Below, piece by piece: positions 10,127-20,383 of a stretch of 21,357 nucleotides of DNA. Numbering within the stretch: position 1 is the stretch's first letter; every line of letters begins with the position of its first letter. Origin of the DNA: Gracilaria gracilis (lineage: Eukaryota; Rhodophyta; Florideophyceae; Gracilariales; Gracilariaceae); assembly GCA_030374805.1 (NCBI GenBank), contig JARGSG010000263.1:1-21357 (forward strand), read 5' to 3'. The position numbers and the translations under genes were made by a program. Under the pieces are notes generated by a model that made no database searches, was not told where the DNA came from, and saw only the letters and a list, made by a program, of their open reading frames with translations.

Positions 10127-10356
10127 CGCAGTTCAAAGTTTGATTGCAATGCAATCAAACTTTGAATGCTACATCGCTCAAAGTTTGACTGATTTTCGAC
10201 TGTACACGTAGTAAATCTCCTTAGAACACGTCGCACACACGTACACATGTCACCAGAAAACTAACAATATCATATTGCATTTGAATGATTTTTGACTGTT
10301 TGACTGGTTTTTTGTGAAATTGAAGCATTTTCTCTGAGTAGCAATCAAACATTTGA
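10024..10356. repeat. Cluster of five TCAAA-N(1-2)-TTTGA palindromes
   Basis: Copies lie at 10024-10035 (TCAAATATTTGA), 10133-10143 (TCAAAGTTTGA), 10155-10165 (TCAAACTTTGA), 10178-10188 (TCAAAGTTTGA) and 10345-10356 (TCAAACATTTGA). Looser TTTGA(A/C)TG words lie between them. Five dyad sites in 330 bp suggest binding sites for a dimeric protein or the subterminal repeats of a DNA transposon. Confidence 0.55.
10132..10166. repeat. Perfect 35-bp palindrome
   Basis: TTCAAAGTTTGATTGCA, one A, then its exact reverse complement: 17-base arms with no mismatch. It contains two of the TCAAA-N-TTTGA sites. Such a nearly loop-free palindrome is unlikely by chance and may extrude as a cruciform or mark the joined ends of an inverted-repeat element. 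Confidence 0.75.
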
Positions 10357-10366
10357 AGGGCATTTT

Positions 10367-12942
10367 TTCTAACCTTTGGACTGGGAGCAGCGGGGAAAAT
10401 GGCCTTTTTTGAAATATATGGCATACCTGCGGCGCAGGTTAATTTAAAAAAACATGCCCTGTAACCTAGGTGCCCTCTGAAGCCACATTTTTATCGCAAG
10501 GCTCCTATAGGGACACAAAACTGGCAATTAGCTAAATATTCCTAGCTAATTTAAGCAAATCCAGCTAGAACAGTAACTTTGGCTACTGTTCTGGAGCTCT
10601 ACTGCAATTATTTGTAAATTTTTAGTTCTTAACGCCATGCATAGAATACTCAAATTCTAGTCCAAGATTGTATTGATAGTCAATAATTCATTTAAAAACA
10701 AGCGCCTTGTCACACAGAGCTGTTGAAATTCTCTTAGCATGCATGCTGTGCTTGGATCACAAAACCAATAATATTTAACAATAGAAGGCAAACACATTCC
10801 AACTCTCTTGTTTTGATACTTAACCACAGAAAAAAACGAACTTACAATTTTTTGGACTAACGTAAATCTGAGATTTAAAAATTACTTATGCAGATTGTGT
10901 CTAATATTCTCTGCGTTCATTGACTCAAAGCCAAATTTTATACCGAAAAAGGCTTTCTGTGATCCTGTTACAGACCGGATTTTTTTTTGGTGGAAGAATG
11001 TCCTTTTATTATTTTTTATTTCTTTAGACCATTAAAGTTTCATTGTTGTTACAACCAGTTTACACATACATATATTTCTAGGAAACGTTTTGAGGGTTTT
11101 ATTGAGCAGGAATTGTTTGAGTACATTATCTCGAATAGAATTTTTCTCCCTGCACCGAATTTCGTAAAATTGTTATGCGTTCTAGGAAGAAGAAATCTTT
11201 TGCTGCTTATCGACGTAGAGTAGGTTACCAATTTTCAACCAAACCCTAATTTCCTGTCGTCTTGTATGAAACAGCTGATCAAACGAACCATAAATTGTGA
11301 TGATTCCTTTAATGCGAATGATCACGTAAGTAAGCTATAGAACTTTGGTCTCTTTTCAGAAACATGCTTCTCAAAGTTTTCATTTTCAAAAAAAAGTAGG
11401 ACAGCAAAAATAAAACTGTACTGTTAATTCTTTGATTTCATCTTACATTTATCTATTGTTTTCCAAAAATACGTACGCCCAGTGACTGTAAAAGATGTTA
11501 GCCACACTAATTAAGGTAACAAAATTAAGGCAGGAGCACAATAACCAATATGGGTCACAACCAGTAATAAACTACACTATTTACGGTTGTTGGTAATTTA
11601 CTCACAATTCACCATGACGTACAACTCTGGGATGGAATATGGACGCCCCTACCCGCTTGGTGGTTAATCAAGCCGTGCACGAGCTCTCTCAACGCATACC
11701 TAAATTGGTTGAAACAAACCTCTTAACGGGTGCCCGAAAGCATATCTACCGAGTGGTTCAAGACCTTTGAGTTTGCGAAAAAATGGCGGAAGCAAAAAAC
11801 CCCTGGGCTTAATATGGTTACAACGCAAACCACAAGAAATCCCTGCAGGTTTTTTTGCACCAATCAAGCCGATTCCGGCCGATAGTGCATCGACCATACT
11901 GTTTTGGGCGAGCCCAGTCTTGTTTGTCTTCTTCGATGGGCATCCAGAGGATTGAAAAGAGTACAACAGAGACAATTATTCGCAAAAGGTTTCCAGAGCG
12001 AAGTAAAGGTATTTTAAGGGGCTTCCGTTGAAAGTATATAGGCTTTATCGAACCAAATATCAGTTATTGAACAGATTGTGAACGTGAGAAGGAGAGGAGA
12101 AAAGAGAACGTATTTTGTAGATACTCTGAGACAAGCCTATCACTTGAAGAAGAGGAAATACCAATCTTCTGCGTCTAATCCCATTTATTGTCTTCAAGGC
12201 CTCTCCTAGGTGCCTATAGCAAGACGCAATGGTTACGGGGTACTTTTTAACCTTTTGAACTGATATGGTGGCTGAAAGTCTATTAACACGTCATCGGGAT
12301 GTTGGAGAACTTCTCAGAATAATATGAACAACGTTACTGTTTCGCAGCTATTCTATCCGTTGCGTCCGTAAATGTTATGCCACTCGCTCACAGATCTACT
12401 TCTAGATGAAGAACGGCAGCAGCACTCCTGGTCTTGACTGTCGATGTTTTGTTTAGGCTGGAATCTCTACCGTACTAATTTACCACCGTTCAGGGGACCA
12501 TGTTTTAGTGCAGCGGCCTTGTCTTTCGCTACATTTTCGCTCGTGTGAGGGTTTTCAAACTGCTTAATGTGATATTTTGTGTTTGTACTCTTTACTTTGT
12601 TGCGTTAAGCCTCCTTCATCGCATACATATCAGTCCTGCAGATTGCGAGTCGCTCTCTAAATCGTACCCGTCGATTGTATGCATGCCATGGTCCTCTTGC
12701 TCTTTTGGCCCAATCCATAGACGAGGAATTTGGGTGGGGGAACGGCGTGCAAAAGCAACTGAAACAAAAGTACTAACCCTGAATTGTAGGTTTATTATTG
12801 TGTATGTCTTGGCGACGATGGTATATCAGATACTGTTTGCACTCCTGCTTTGCATATAACGTTCATTTTCCCACATGAATCTCTGGTTTTGGTCTTCTTG
12901 TTCCACTCTGATCAATGTTTCTATACATTTCCTGACAATCTC
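10367..12942. other. Long, mostly AT-rich spacer
   Basis: No gene is recognised. Two adjacent stem-loops stand out: 10526-10551 (AATTAGCTA/TAGCTAATT) and 10567-10592 (AGAACAGTA/TACTGTTCT). At 11639 a plus-strand frame reads MDAPTRLVVNQAVHELSQRI and 43 codons in all before a stop, in a less AT-rich patch to about 11955. It looks protein-like but matches nothing I know. The frame at 12545-12859 is hydrophobic and has no supporting motif. Confidence 0.5.
10526..10592. repeat. Two adjacent stem-loops, nine-base arms each
   Basis: AATTAGCTA (10526-10534) pairs with TAGCTAATT (10543-10551). AGAACAGTA (10567-10575) pairs with TACTGTTCT (10584-10592). Both have 8-nt loops. The right arm of the second lies inside a 20-mer also found at 1200-1219. 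Confidence 0.55.
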
Positions 12943-13690
12943 TTAATTTAGTTGCCATGGATTTGAACTCACCCGCCTTTTAAACGGTTGATGGAACCTG
13001 TTTTCTGAGCGAACGCCATGTCTTACAGAACAGTGTCTCCTTCTCAGTGCAGGAATCAGGTCGTCTTGCAGGCGCCGTATGAATGTGATCTTGAAATGCT
13101 CTGGCGTTTCTACGGGTACTGAGCCCCGTCTCGGCAACATAGAACTTTTAACCACTTCCGTAGTCCCACCACTAACCACCCTTTACAGTTCCTGTCCCTG
13201 TAGCGATACCTCCGCCTGACCTCCTATATCGCTACGGCACCATGGCTTAAGTCCGCAATTGCCCCACCGTTGCCTTGGAATCTGGCATTGCTGCTGCTCC
13301 TCATGCAACCACACCTTGCTACCATCTTATGCCGCCTTTAGTGCTTCATACTGTGTCATGACTTTGTCCCCGCCTTCAAGTTCTTTCTTCGTTTCATATA
13401 ACTACTGACGCTCCATACATGTCATATTTCTGCTTCCCATCACCGTCGAATATCATCATCGCCACTTCCCTCAGAAAGACTATGAACCTAGTTTCTTCTT
13501 CTTCTTCTCAGCTCAACTTGCAACAATGAAACCCCGCCGATTCCATTCTCATCCCTGCATCAATTCATGTAATTGTTGCTATACCACACTTTTCACTCGC
13601 TCTTTTGCCAGTTGTTGCGGTTGTACTTTTATGCATATACCACCTTCGAACCACCGAGCCCATATCTTCATCTCCAGTGAGATGAAGAAC
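12943..13690 (-). pseudogene. Strongly decayed coding frame of unknown family
   Basis: On the minus strand one frame from about 13690 reads HLTGDEDMGSVVRRWYMHKS..., through EEEETRFIVFLREVAMMIFD to about 13400, interrupted only by TGA codons. After a frame change it continues YETKKELEGGDKVMTQYEAL to 12943, interrupted by TAA codons. Acidic/basic mixing, coiled-coil-like spacing and few stops suggest an old protein gene. The run of (TTC)5 at 13493-13507 encodes the Glu run. I recognise no domain. It could equally be chance openness in moderate-GC DNA. Confidence 0.3.
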
Positions 13691-15260
13691 ATGAATAGAA
13701 AGTCTTAATCTTATGCACCTGGTTTCTTTTCTGGTCTCAGGTCTCCTTGCTGCGCAATCGGCGTTATTCAGTCGTCTACTGCCATTCTGCCAGAGCGAAT
13801 TCCATAATATTACTGAGGTCGTTCAATCATCTACATCACCTTTCGGACAGCCTCACCCATTTCTCTCACTTCATGATCGCCGTATAACCCCCGTCGCTTT
13901 TCGGTTTGGTCAAGCTGTACAATTGCCGTTTCTCTGCCCCACATCGTTCCACCATCTTCATCCTACAGAGACTATCAGCTAAACCCCATCTTCGTGTTTT
14001 CTGGACTCTTCCGATGGATATAATCTCGTTTCACAAACCCCTTTTCTTCGTTTCGTCTCAGCAGACTAACACTGTTTTATGGTATCCGCCATTCGCGTAC
14101 TGGCATGGTTTCTGTTCCAATGCTTCTTTTCACGTTAATCTGGGCACAGCGCTCGTTGTTCTGGCGCTGTAGTACAGTTTCCAACTCGTACCGCTTTGTG
14201 AAGCATTTTTCTCACACGGATGGAGTCATCGAAACAATGATTAACTGCATTAATTGATTTCTTAACAGCATATCTCCTGTTTCTTCTAACCAGTTACATA
14301 ATTTTTTGACCTCATTATGTTACCACTAATACGCTGATATTGCGGTTGTTGGCTTCTCAATTTCGTCTTCACATGTTCTATTTCGATCCCATGTTGCTCA
14401 CGACTCTAAGTTCTTTCACAGTTCTCCATGCTTTTCCCACCATCGTTCTTTTGTGATCTGGAGGCTTTTCTCAAACCAAATACCCTCCCGTTATCTCCAA
14501 GGATTCCTTCATCCTTGTGTTTCAGTCATTTTTGAATTCGAATCCATTCAGCAGGAGTGTGTTGAGGCCTTTTCCTTTAACGCTTGCTCACGAAACCAGT
14601 ACTACTGTACAGAGGATGGTGGCTTGGGTTTTGACGCCATACTGCGAGAACAGATGAAATCTAAGTTAAGATTGTGCACCTCCAACGAGTTGGATAGGAA
14701 TCATATCATTTTTTGAATGTACTCAGAATTTCAGCCCTTGTGCGGAAACTGCTGGTGTTCCTATCACCTCTTGTAATGAAACGGTCGTGTACATTGGTTT
14801 TGGGGCTAAAGAGCCTCATCTCCAGTGTCTCATGAGACTGGACAGGTGACATTGAAGTTTTCATCCCATTTTTATGCTTGAAGAAAACATGGTGGAGCAT
14901 GGGGAACGACGCGGTCTCGCTAGCCGTCTGGACCACAACAGTTTGATCGTGCCTTCGAACCTGTACACAATGCACACTACTTTCTCGGTGTTGTGATCAG
15001 GGAAGAGGGCTTACAAACTGGAAAAAGATACTCCAATCCATGGAATGCGGGTTCAAATTCTGCCGAGTTACCTCGGGTGAATATGGGGGCTCGCTTAATT
15101 TCATGGTAACCGGAAGGAGGATCCACAGCCGGGAGAGTTGATAGGAGTAGCTACTACTCTAGTCTCACATGAGTGTCTGGGGTAGATTAATGAGGAGCAA
15201 TTTCACCCGCAAGGGCATGCAGGCGTGGCTGTCAGGTGCAGTAGCGGATAGGTACTTGAC
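13691..15260. other. No recognisable gene
   Basis: Short frames occur on both strands (for example 14453-14716 + and 14706-14975 -), none with a convincing motif. Together with the flanks this probably holds remains of transposable elements too diverged to read by eye. Confidence 0.45.
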
Positions 15261-15395
15261 GTGCTTCTTTTTGCCGATGAAATCCTGGTGGGAGACTTAG
15301 GATTGAATACTGAATCTGCGATGGCGGTGATGATAACAATAGCGCTAGAATCGGTGGCTGTATCGGTGGTTGGCAACGAAGATCATCATGAGTAG
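15261..15395 (+). pseudogene. Reverse-transcriptase-like scrap (possible LINE remnant)
   Basis: A 44-codon open stretch reads VLLFADEILVGDLGLNTESA and on to a TAG at 15393-15395. LLFADE resembles the (Y/F)xDD polymerase motif of reverse transcriptases with the second Asp changed. About 30 residues on, in the adjacent frame, comes TKIIMS, at the place where LINE-type enzymes usually have N..KTKxM. No upstream RT motif is visible. Evidence is thin; a chance match is quite possible. Confidence 0.25.
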
Positions 15396-15716
15396 AAGCT
15401 GGAATGGGTGCAGCAACACGGGCAATATGAGTGAGTTTGGAATGGGTGCGTTAAAAGCAGAACTTTCATTACAAGCTCCCGGCGTTCTCGATGGGATGTA
15501 TTCTACTAGGTCACTACATCGTAACTGTACACTTGTTAAAATTGACAGTTAGAAAGTCGCGATTCGTACAGTTGGAAATGCTCTTTCTTCATTCTGTAAA
15601 TTACCGCTCATTGTTTCGCAATGCATCGAATAAAAACAGAATATTGCTTGAACACTTTATTGAAGAAATACTTAGAACTCACTTTGTCCTGTCCTAGAAA
15701 GTAAGGAGTGTCAAAC
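15396..15716. other. Spacer downstream of the methyltransferase gene
   Basis: AT-rich, no gene recognised. A 15-bp palindrome, CTCAATT-G-AATTGAG, spans 15716-15730 at the left end of the methyltransferase frame. Confidence 0.4.
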
Positions 15717-16857
15717 TCAATTGAATTGAGAATCAGTTGAAAATTTCAATGAATAAATAAATATAAATAATTGAAGCAGTTTTGCCTGGGAAAGGGCCTT
15801 ACGCCTACCAATGGTGACCGAGCTCTCATCCCGCCACATTGACGCAATAAATTCCAAAATATACGTAGGAAACTTTTGATACTGGGGGTAGCCGGATGGA
15901 GCCTTCCATGATCTCTATGGGCGGACATTCCACTTCGGAAATAAGTTCAACACCCTAATCATAGCATTCCGAACTTCCTGCGTTACCTCGATATCCGTCT
16001 CATTTTCCCGCACGCACAATGCGAATTGAATAATTGCGGCGTGCCTAGCATGGGCAAAGCAGTCAGGGTCCGGGTCACACCCGATGAACCTACGATGCTG
16101 TTGTAACTCCATGCATGCCATTGCTGTCGAAAACGTCCCCGCAAACAAGTCGATCACAATAAAACCGACTGATTGGGTCCTTCAACAATGCCCGAGGTTT
16201 CTGTTCGGACCTCACCTTTTGTAAAACGTAGCCCCCACGTTGTTCTTTCTCTTCCACTGAAGAATCTCCCCATGAGACATGGGGGGTACCTGGTCAATGA
16301 CACTGTGGTACCCCGGGTACCTCGACTACACGAAGTTGAAGTTCTCATAGTTCACCACCACATGCTGCTGCGCGTAGCTGAGACCATTTCGAACTCCATG
16401 TGCAGCATACTCCATTGCAGGGAAAAGGAAGCACGACCTACGTCCAGGGTTATGCATCGGGTTGCCTTGCGACCGTACACAGTGCATTGGGACCTAGTCC
16501 ACAACAAAGGAATGCCTTGGTACTCCGTTTTTGTCTTTTGCCCCAATGGCAGAAAGTACATCTCTCCATTCCTGGACATGCTCGAAAGCACTAAAATAAC
16601 TAAATGGCGCCCAGGACGTAGCAGTCTTGATAGAAGCTTTGTTTCCTTCTTCATGTCCTGAGGGCTCAGGACATCGTACCAGCTGTTGCTTAGGTTCTTG
16701 TTCCTTCGCATGTTGTCCATGAGAACAAGTTGAACCCTTCCTAACGGAGACACACCATCTCTGCGCAACGTCTCGTCCATCTCTACCATATCTCAAACCC
16801 GCAATTGTAGGAGCGAAAGTACTTCTGCATCTCCTCCTCACAACTTCGGAAAGCCAT
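15717..16857 (-). pseudogene. N4/N6-type (beta-class) DNA methyltransferase, inactivated
   Basis: Reading starts at ATG 16857 (MAFRSCEEEMQKYF), 30 bp from the divergent ATG. In order over several frames: motif IV region LVLMD-NMRR (16729-16702) with downstream YDVLSPQDMKK...LLRPGRHLVI; a middle block EYAAHGVRNGLSYAQQ...VVNYENFNFV; EQKPRALL (about 16205); motif I DLFAGTFSTAMACM followed by HRRFIGCDPDPDCF (16150-16060); and a C-terminal YPQYQKFPTYILEFIASMW. The order DPPY-like block, then QKP, then FxG is that of beta-class amino-methyltransferases, which methylate adenine-N6 or cytosine-N4 in DNA using S-adenosylmethionine. Frameshifts lie near 16790, 16605, 16215 and 16160, with in-frame TAG at 16496-16494, 16328-16326 and 15917-15915. 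Motif IV lacks the PPY residues. The left end is taken at the TGA 15719-15717; the original stop may have been earlier. Confidence 0.8.
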
Positions 16858-16887
16858 TTTGTCATCCAACGACGTAATGGATGGTCG
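16858..16887. promoter_or_regulatory. 30-bp divergent intergenic gap
   Basis: Only 30 bp separate the ATG of the methyltransferase (16857, -) from that of the ParB/dioxygenase-like gene (16888, +; a second ATG follows at 16891). No TATA box is visible in the gap. Either both transcripts start inside the opposite gene, or both true starts lie elsewhere. The arrangement implies shared regulation. Confidence 0.45.
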
Positions 16888-19800
16888 ATGATGGCCCCAA
16901 TCGAGATTCCGCAAAGTCCTACTCCATATTCTGGGGCTGCCAAGTCTTCTACATCTCAGCCTGAGAAAGTGGTTGCTCTGGAGATCGAGAAACCTGCTGA
17001 GGAAGCTTCCAAAACTCCAGGAAACTCTTCTCACCGGATGAAGAAGCCCGTGGGAGCGAGCGCCAACATCATAGAGGACTCCGACGACGATATTGTGGAG
17101 ATCTTTCAGACGAGTAAGGCTCCACTTACTGACCCGGAGGAGGACTTGTTCGATGAAGGAGACAGTGTTCCGTCGGGGGAGGTTGACAACATCCTGTCTC
17201 TCCAGAAGATTTCCGTCGCCGAATATGTTCAGCGCAGATTGACGATGGATATCGAAATGATTGAAATCCCGAAGAAGACAGTACGAAGTGTGAATCTGGG
17301 ACACAAGGAGGCGACGATGATGAAATGTCGCAACTTTGGGTGGCTTCCGTCTGTAGGTTTGATTGCTGTGGCATCTCTAGGGGAGTATGATGTGAATGAA
17401 ATAGTTGTTGATGGGAGAATTGTTGTGCCAGTAACCCTTATAGACGGATATCACCGAATTCTTGTGCTACGAGACTTGGATGGGGGAGGCGGGAAGTGGG
17501 TGGATATAGTCCGTTCTTTGGATGTTGTGCTGTAGGGAAGAAAGGATGGGAAGGCCATGAAAATGAACGAAGTACTAGAACTCGGCAATCTTCTGAACGA
17601 GATGAGTTCGAATGTGCTCAAGATGTCGTTTGCAGACAAAATTCATAGCACGGTATCTTTCGTGCAGAACGTCGTGGATGAGTCACATGTGGATGTGAAG
17701 GCCATTGCTTAGAAGCAGTTAGCTGGTGCTTTGAAGAGAAGTGAGGCTATCGGAGACTACAGCGTGGATCACTTGACTCGCTATGCGACATTGGTTCTGA
17801 AGTTTGTGGAATGTGAGGGGCTTTTGAAGTTCTTTGAGAAGGTGTGTGAGGAGGGTCCAGCCCTGACGTTGACGCATGTCTCGAGTGACCTCCTGATGGG
17901 TCTCACCGATGGGCAGTTTCGATTTTTCGTACGTTGCTTGCAATGGCATGTGGAACTGAGGTTGTCTTCTTCTACGAGAACCGGTCGTTTTGAAGACATG
18001 AGGAAGCACTTCTTTCAATGCGCCATAGGTATGTACAACCTATGCAATCTCACTGGGAAGAAGAAGATTAGTGTTGAAGAAGTATTGCAGACAGTATTCA
18101 ACTTAGGAGGAAAAAATGTGTCTGTGATGGAATATCTCGGTATGCGGACAGCAAAAATAGAACTTGGTGGTGCGAGCCGTTTATCGGACGGAATGGTGTC
18201 TAGAAGGGTGAAGACCGCGGGTAACAAGCTTCAAGAAGTTTTCAAAGTATCGCTTCAAACTTCAGAGGAGGTGAAGGAGGTGGGGGAGGAGGTGGTTGAA
18301 GTGGTGGGCGTAGGTGATGGTACATCAACCGAAGCACCTAATGAGGCAGAAGAAGCTCCCATGTTGTCGGAAGCTTCCATGCAGGGGGAAGACCCTGAAG
18401 CAGAGCCATCAGGGTTGAGGCGGAGCACACGGAAAAAGATTGGTCCGGGCCGGCTGAAAGAGGATTGGGGTAGCAAGGCTGGGAGCGAGAAGAACAAGAA
18501 GAAGAGGAGGTTAATTGATCTTACTGACGATGAGGATGAGGTAGAAATCCAACCTGCTCCGAAGAGGATGAAAAACGGCACCGTGAAGACCCCCCTCTGG
18601 AGATATATCAATGGAGGTTGTTACTTTATTCAGGAATATGACGAAGCTGGCATTGAAGAAGTTCTTCAAAGAACAGAAAATAAATTTGGTGTCGTCGAGC
18701 GAGGATGAAAGTGGTGGCAGTGAGAACGATAGTAGGTTCGTTCAGGACGAGGAAGAAGGGGTGGAGGAAGGAACGATGCGTGGATTTGAAGATAAGAATC
18801 CCGAGATACCACCAAAAGGGATGAATAAGGCAAGTGAGTGGGCTGGTGGATCGGATATGTCATGGACGAGTCTCGTGAATGCGCTACCGAGTGAGTGGCC
18901 GGGAGGGAAGAATGCCACGAAACATCAGCACCCGTGGAAGGAGATGATTCATTTGCGAAAAGAGCACAGGGCAGGGTGTTTGGGGGTGGCGGATTTGAGA
19001 GCGGCCCATCACGCGGTGTACTGGCATGCCGTTCGGAATGTGCACAAGGAGCTGGATAGCATGAAAGAACCAGTTCTTGGGGTGAAGCTTCCGTTGAATG
19101 GAAAGCCGAGAGGGGAGGAAGGAGCTCTTTGGATGGCGGCAATGGAGAGGGATGACCTCGCTCGAGAGTACTTTGCGACGAAGAGAATGGAATTGATGGA
19201 AAGGGGTTTCTGTGTTTTGGAACACTTCGGAACTGATGAATGTATGTAAGAGGAGGTGAAGAAGAAGGGCGTGGTGGTGGATAAAGATGTGAAAGAAGGG
19301 TTGCTGGAGGTTTTTGAGAAGGACTTCAAGGAGCAGCCAGACTTGAAGCTTGAAGAGAACCGAACGAAATGGAATCCTATCATCAACGTGGGGGAAGGAA
19401 AGGATGCTGGGGACAGGATGCAGGGAATTGGGACGATATATTACGACCAAGAAGGGGATTGTGAATTGCATGGAATCTGATGAGAAAAATGAGATGATGG
19501 TGAGAAGGCGGGCCTTGTTGGAGGCGAAGTTTGGGCAAATTGCATCGGCTCTTCGGCTTTGTAACAACAGCAAGGCGAAGAAAAGGATGTATGCGCCGCA
19601 GACCGGAGGGGCGTGTGTTGTGTACGGGGGAGGGATGCCCAAGGCAGGTGTTGCACACTGATTTTCGAGGGTTGACGAATGTGGAGAAGGATAACGAAGA
19701 TATTCCGCGGGTTCTTCGTGATGGGCTCTGGGGGGAGTTCATTTATGATATGGGTTTGTGAGAGGTCACACAATATGTATGTGACGCATGACAAGAGTTT

Positions 19801-20219
19801 GAGGAGGTTATCACGTACAATGGTTGTGGAAAAGTTCAAGGTTCCGCCTTACTCTGTGTTTATTGGAAGAGGGGATGTGTTTCATGCGGGAGCTGGGTAC
19901 ATGGATGTGTTGGTGTAAGAGAATTGCCTGATGTATCACATGTACTCTGTACCTGAAGGATACAAGCTCCCTGACGCGGTGCACAGGGAGCCAGCGTTTC
20001 GGTCAAAGTTCGCAGATGAGGACTTTGGGCTAGAAGAAGACCCAAACGACCAGTTGGACGATGATGAGAGGTTTGGAGGAAGAGAGTGAAATGGAAGATA
20101 GAGAAGAGGGAGAGGACGAGTACGAAGAGGAAGATGAAGAGATGTCAGGTGGCCCTGCTGAGAACACAGATCTTGATTACGAGGAAGGACAGATGATAAT
20201 GGATGACGGCGATGAGTAG
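16888..20219 (+). pseudogene. Large nuclear protein with ParB-like and 2OG-Fe(II)-dioxygenase-like domains, inactivated
   Basis: Start ATG 16888; stop TAG 20217-20219; about 1,110 codons. Frame 1 is open from 16888 to 18708 except for TAG at 17533 and 17710. Domains in order: a Pro/Ser/acidic N-terminus; a ParB-like fold (VEIPKKTVR-like start, then VTLIDGYHRILVLRDL near 17430-17480) with helical follow-on (NEVLELGNLLNEM...); RRSTRKK and NKKKRR basic patches; LIDLTDDEDE (18511-18540), like a SUMO-interaction motif; a second globular region; and a dioxygenase-like core with HTD (19654-19662) and RGDVFHAGAGY (distal His 19883-19885); then a very acidic tail. Frameshifts near 18650, 19450, 19640, 19760 and 20085; TAA at 19247 and 19916. 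The usual Arg after the distal His is not obvious. Paired with the methyltransferase, a role in DNA base modification is inferred. ParB-like call moderate, dioxygenase call moderate, precise substrate unknown. Confidence 0.65.
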
Positions 20220-20383
20220 GTATAATGTAGCACTTATACTGTTGTGTTTCTTTGGGATAGAGACTTGACATAAAAAGTGAGCAGGTGATTTGTTTCAGCG
20301 GCAACTTAAAAAAAATTGGAGAAACAAAAACGGGTTGTGTGTGTACTTGCAACGAGTACGAGGTTTACAATTTGTTCTACTTA
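20220..20383. other. Convergent intergenic region
   Basis: This 164-bp AT-leaning gap separates the stop of the ParB/dioxygenase-like gene from that of the reductase-like gene. It should contain both 3' ends. ACATAAAAAG near 20270 is the only vaguely polyadenylation-like word. Confidence 0.4.

Noticed and set aside
11735..11830. tRNA-like D-arm word ACCGAGTGGTTCAAG
   Set aside because: No matching acceptor stem, anticodon stem or T-loop follows within tRNA distance.
12545..12859. Small membrane protein
   Set aside because: Hydrophobic stretches only; no ATG at the start of the frame, no homologue recognised and no promoter signal.
16283..16321. GGGGTACC/GGTACCCC and GGTACCC-C-GGGTACC palindromes
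   Set aside because: They fall inside the methyltransferase coding frame (RYPGYHSVIDQVPP) and are explained by codon content.
18884..19642. 252-codon minus-strand frame
   Set aside because: Antisense shadow of the ParB/dioxygenase-like gene; Phe/Ser/His-rich with no motif, while the plus strand reads as acidic/basic globular protein.
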